Shown here: positions 59,927 to 64,000 of the stretch, piece by piece
Layout of the letters: each line of letters begins with the position of its first letter
Numbering within the stretch: position 1 is the first letter of the stretch
Assembly (NCBI RefSeq): GCF_037975245.1
Contig: NC_092577.1
Location: 23,400,398-23,464,397 of the forward strand
DNA: 64,000 bases
Reading direction: 5' to 3'
Source: Apostichopus japonicus
Lineage: Eukaryota; Echinodermata; Holothuroidea; Aspidochirotida; Stichopodidae
Translations under genes and position numbers: made by a program
The notes under the pieces: generated by a model
Databases searched by the model: none
Seen by the model: only the letters and a program-made list of their open reading frames with translations
Told to the model about the DNA's origin: nothing

Positions 59927-62900
59927 AAAAAATGTTAAATTTGTTCATTTTATTCAAAATCAAGATTGTGTTGTGCAATAGTAATCTGTTACATCATTGT
60001 TGAACAACACAATCAATTTATTTGGTGTTTGGCTGTTCTTAATGGAAACAGCACATTGTCAAATTACATGGAGGTCAGTAATAAATACCAAACACTCTAT
60101 TTCCTACTGTGTAATCTAGATGAATTGGTCAGTAATTACCTTTCTTTTATCTTCATCCAAACCTCTTTTAAATTCCCTGTTCTGAATACATCTTTCACAA
60201 TTGATTGTTACTTTTTTCCCACAGCAATCTTGACACACATATCTGTATGATGTGGTAGCTGCTGCATCAGACTGGGAGGTGGTTGGTGCATCAGACTGGG
60301 AGAGTGTTGTAAATAAATACAAAATGAAATACACGACATGATCTTATTTCAACACAACTCTCCACTTTCCAACAAAGCACAAGAAACAGATCTGCTCATC
60401 TGCTACAACTACCTTACTCATGTTATTGATTCTTAATGTTTAGTTGTCCATTTTATACAACACAATCGCTGCAAAAAAATATCTTACACAACTCCACCAT
60501 CGTGCTGCTCTTCTCCTGTTCCCCCTTTTGGGGCCTTAGGTTGATCAGTGATATCACAAGACATATTAATAGGATGCCATTTAATTAACATAAATATAAC
60601 TGATAATAAGAGCGAACACTAATACCAATGACCACTCAAATGAATAGCTGCTCAACAAGCCCTTTTGCCTGTATAGGTATACAGGATTGAAATTCCATTA
60701 GCTGCTCTGGTTCTATACACTGAAAGCAAAATCATCAAACTTGTCATTAACCATGCCAAATGGATCATGAGCAGAGAGAACTGTCTGTAATTGTGAGAAA
60801 GTGTCCAATTAAGTATCTTTAGACTGTTGCCTAGACAGGAGAATTGCTATTCAACTCAAGTAACGTTAAGGTTACCATGTGGTTTCAAAGTCCAAACATT
60901 ACGTTACACATACAGTTTTGATTTTTTTTTTTTAAATTAGCTTTGTGAATGCTGTCCTGTCAATGTTTTTTAATATTAAATATCATGGAAACATCATCAT
61001 AGCGACACCAATTTGGTATTACTCATTCCCATTTCTATACATAAATATACTGTACCTCTGAAACTGGTCTAATGTATAAGCAAGATCTCTTCAGACCTTT
61101 CCAGTCTTTGATGGCCTGAGGATGGTCTGCATTTGCAGGAAGAGGCTCCAACTGCCTTCCACCAGTTGGTGAACCACACCGAAACAACTTAAAATCTATA
61201 TCTTGGAGTATTGGAAATTCTTCTCTTATTCTTGCAAAAAAACTTGCACAATCCATGCTGAGCAGAAAGCAGACTTTTTTGTGGGTTCCTTCTTCAGTTT
61301 GCTCTACAATAGAAAAACAATATTTAATAAAAAAATTACAATTGGATTTGTAAAGTAAAATTTTGTTAATGTACTTGTAACCCCTGGTGAATGTTTAATG
61401 AAATGAAAAAAGGGTTTCAATTGAATGATTGTCATTTCTATGACTCAATGGACACCAAGTACTCATGCATACTTATTAATACATGTACACTATTATTTAT
61501 TGCCATACCTGAACATTTTATATGTCTGCATAATAAATGCATGAACATGAGGAATGGGTGACTTGCAAATTACAATCACAATTAAGGGAATTAAAAGGAT
61601 CAGAGCCAAAGTATGACTCTGCTTTAAAACAATTACAATAGTGAAAGTGAATGCAACAAATCACCTGTCACATGCTGCCAAGTAAAGGGACAAAATGAAC
61701 ATTTCCGAAGGGTTTTTGTTTCATTAAACAAACAAAAAACTGGCTAAAAGTATTATTTAATGTTTACGATAGCCTGCCACTAGCAACATCATACTATTTC
61801 TAACAGTTACTATTATGGTTACTTTTTCTGTTTTTCAAAAGTAACTCCACACCCCTTGTGACAACCAATATCGCTATAAAGAGTGTAAAAGTTAATGCAA
61901 ATGTAACTTAAAAATTCAGTGACATACAAACTTTTGACTTTAGTCAGGGAACAGTTTTTCCCATTTGGCATAGCACAATTATATGCAAGTTGGTCAACTT
62001 GATACTAAATATCAGCATTTATATAAAAAGAGTTCAAGAAAACTTAATACTATTCTGCAAAATTTTACAACCATAGTACTCCCTTACAGTATTTGATTGA
62101 TTGTAGTCAGCATTCCATTTACTTGAGTGAACATATGCACAGTGCATATAATTTGTACTTTTTGCATTAAACTGTACAAACCCCATTCGCAATTTGCATT
62201 TAGGCTGAGGCTATACGCAGATGCTAAGTGTTCCACAACTAAGTTGTTTTTACCTGGCTTAATGATTACCTTTTACAGCAATTCCTTAGCTTTACATGCA
62301 TGCATCTAGACTATATTGGTTGCACATGAGCTTATGTCTGTACCGTAGTAATGGGTGCAATTAAAATTTCCTTTGTGCATGTAAATTTTTTAGTCAGCAT
62401 GCACCAATGCATGTAAAAATTAATTTGTAAATTGACCCTTGATTGTAGTACAATAAAATAAAATGACAACAATTAAAATACAAACTTAATACTGGCACAG
62501 TTTAAGAAACAGAAAATTTAAATGGGTCCGACAAGCATTGAATATTTACGTAACCTACCTGCTATACTCTTCCTTTTATTGGAGTTCAGTCTAGTGGTGT
62601 TTTCAGCAATGACTACACAGTGAACTGTAAATGTTTTGGCATTTTTTCCTCTCATGGTACGTATAGTTCTTGCTGGAAGTGTAGGGGTCTGTCTGAATCT
62701 GCCAAACCTGAAAAGAAAATGTTATCAATCATACAGTTAAACTGTACCAGGTACAATAATATGGTTGTAGGCACAAGGGTTTGCATTGCATCTATATGAA
62801 ATGAAAACTATTAACATGTAGACCTAAGCTATGAAGGCCTAAGTAGGCCTAGCTGAACCATAAGTTATTTCCACATTAATATTTCGGATGTAACGCCTTG

Positions 62901-63085
62901 ACATTCTATTAAGGACTTGTAAGGTGGGCTACCATCCATAGCGTATATAGGCCTAGGCTAGGTCTTGATCATGGAGTTTATTATAATTTTATTCTAATTA
63001 ATGGGTACTTCATAATGTTGGCCAAACACATGCTAGACATAGACAGCTACTTGTAAATTGTATATGAAATAACGCAATAATATAG
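59927..63085. repeat. Duplicated block B, copy 2
   Basis: Paralogous to 41951-44940 with small indels. The left edge is in the intron before the zinc-ribbon exon; the right edge lies just short of where exon 1 would be, so exon 1 is missing. Confidence 0.9.
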
Positions 63086-63264
63086 TTAGTAATCGTAGGC
63101 TTATGTATGACATAGCAAACTTGCTATTGTTATGTTAATGAAAGATAGCCTAGGACAGGAGTAGGACTCGAGGCCTCTGTTGAGCGAGACCGACTTACTC
63201 GGAAAGCAGGTCATTCGAGACTCTGCTACTAGTGGCAACTTGGGCATTTGCTGTCTGATTAGCT

Positions 63265-64000
63265 GAATCACTACCTTCCTTTGTTCCTGGTAGTGCACCA
63301 TGTGTCATGGTCGGAGACTTTAATTGTGTCCCAGACTCGGGTCTTGACAGACTCGGGGCTTCTGTGTCTGCTAGTCCTGACGCTGGGATCACAGAATTGG
63401 ACAGATTCACTTCGGCACACCATTTAGCCGATGTCTGGAGGCATATGCAGTACGGTGTATACGTGGATGAGGCCTAACGGAGAAGATGCCTCCAGGATAG
63501 ATCGAGTGTATGCGCCCGTAAGTTTTAAATTTTCGGGTTGCGAGACGCTCAGCTGTCCGCTCTCTGACCATGACACTGTAGTAGCACGTTTTGTTTTGCC
63601 TTCCATTTTCCCGATCGGGCGGGGCCTATGGAAGCTTAACTGTCGGATTCTTGGCGAGGCAGAGTTCCGCCAAGGTTTCGAGACCAGGTACAAAGGATGG
63701 CAAACATTGAAGCCGGCCTTTGCTTCTACATCCCAATGGTGGGATGATGTCAAGTTGCGCATCAAACGCTTCGCAATTCAGTATTGCGTGACCCGCGCAC
63801 GGCGTCGAAGAGAACATTTTTCGAAGCTGTGTGCGGAGGTGAAGTTTGGCGACCCTTCGGCTGTCATCGCTTTGCAGACCTATCTCGATGAAAAGTACCA
63901 CAGTGCCCGCGTCAGGGCCCGTGTCGAAGCGGTGGAAGCCGAGGAACGCCCTTCACTGAGGTTTTACCAGTCCGTAAGCTCATCGGCGTGTGACAGACGC
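63265..64000 (+). mobile_element. Tx1/L1-type LINE, endonuclease part, runs off the window
   Basis: Plus-strand frame from about 63265: PCVMVGDFNCVPDSGLDRLG (the GDFN endonuclease motif), ELDRFTSAHHLADVWR, then after a one-base shift near 63461 TWMRPNGEDASRIDRVYAP, LSCPLSDHDTVVARFVL (the SDH motif) and the downstream linker (LWKLNCRILGEAEFRQGF, RRRREHFSKLCAEV). GC content is clearly higher than in the neighbourhood. The 5' UTR/ORF1 are not seen; the RT lies beyond the window. Confidence 0.8.

Larger units (their letters stand above)
51411..62707 (-). pseudogene. HECT-like gene copy 2: 12 collinear exons, lacking first exon and catalytic C-lobe
   Basis: Exons 5' to 3': 62707-62559 (FGRFRQTPTLPARTIRTMRG), 61303-61056 (QLEPLPANADHPQAIKDWK), 60295-60140 (zinc-ribbon-like C-x2-CC-x7-C-x2-C: VCQDCC, NCERC), 59689-59621 (basic helix MLRRQQKRESFIQRLEE), 57834-57715 and 57438-57280 (UBX-like: RPEPDNGIALRIYL, ISRKFNVDDDCK, ALFDFIGSQPESSMDFTLMI, TVIHVKWEE), 56538-56509, 56258-56187, 55294-55175, 54443-54303, 53130-53072 (acidic, Ser/Pro-rich linker), 52123-51411 (HECT N-lobe: KIAFKDERGVDLEGLSREAL, WLSVGRILLKG). 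All junction phases agree. Breaks: no exon 1 (lost beyond 63085), a frameshift near 51953, and truncation at 51452 that removes the C-lobe with its catalytic Cys. Family: G2E3-like HECT proteins. It could be a recent pseudogene or a ligase-dead protein. Confidence 0.75.

Overview
The window looks like genomic DNA of an invertebrate animal, probably a marine deuterostome (an echinoderm such as a sea cucumber or urchin is my best guess; hemichordate or amphioxus not excluded). Reasons: AT-rich DNA, spliced genes with GT-AG introns, metazoan 5S rRNA sequence, L2- and Tx1-type LINEs, a Gypsy fossil, MITEs and minisatellites, and members of gene families that are heavily expanded in fish and marine invertebrates (HECT ligase-like, integrase-core, SAMD3-like and DUF6729-like proteins).

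Layout. 0-7.6 kb: decayed CACTA-like transposase fragment, then a decayed SAMD3-like gene (+) whose introns hold a MITE and tRNA-derived SINEs. 9.1-11.7 kb: a region dense in ACAC/GTGT palindromes, the 3' part of a Tx1/L1-type LINE interrupted by a solo LTR, then two 5S rRNA-like units, the first starting exactly where the LINE ends. 12.3-17.75 kb: decayed DUF6729-type gene (-), cut by a Gypsy fossil (17.75-19.6 kb), then a 140-bp tandem repeat. 23.9-29.5 kb: a three-exon SAM-like/HECT gene (-), complete except for one in-frame TAG, with an L2 LINE (29.6-32.4 kb) inserted just upstream of its start codon. 32.5-33.8 kb: minisatellites. 36.0-37.8 kb: decayed zinc-binding gene (+).

39.8-63.1 kb is the most unusual part. 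A second, multi-exon HECT-like gene lies on the minus strand at 51.4-62.7 kb. Its order is: conserved N-terminal module, C2C2 zinc-ribbon-like exon, basic helix, UBX-like domain, acidic linker with SUMO-interaction-like motifs, HECT N-lobe. It lacks its first exon and the catalytic C-lobe. A related copy at 42.2-45.0 kb keeps exon 1 and the N-terminal exons but has lost all the rest. Two homology blocks (39.8-41.8 with 49.9-51.45, and 41.95-44.9 with 59.9-63.1) show that these are the two halves of a tandem duplication. Between them lies a five-exon integrase-core (DDE) gene on the plus strand, head-to-head with the truncated copy across a 355-bp interval that contains a perfect 51-bp inverted repeat. 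The window ends inside a Tx1-like LINE (endonuclease part).

How the genes work together: the two HECT genes are inferred to act in ubiquitin transfer, possibly on SUMO-modified partners. The integrase-core gene is transposase-like, and its pairing with the HECT copies could be a mobile or co-duplicated module. The remaining gene-like regions are mostly remnants of mobile elements or decayed copies of expanded families.
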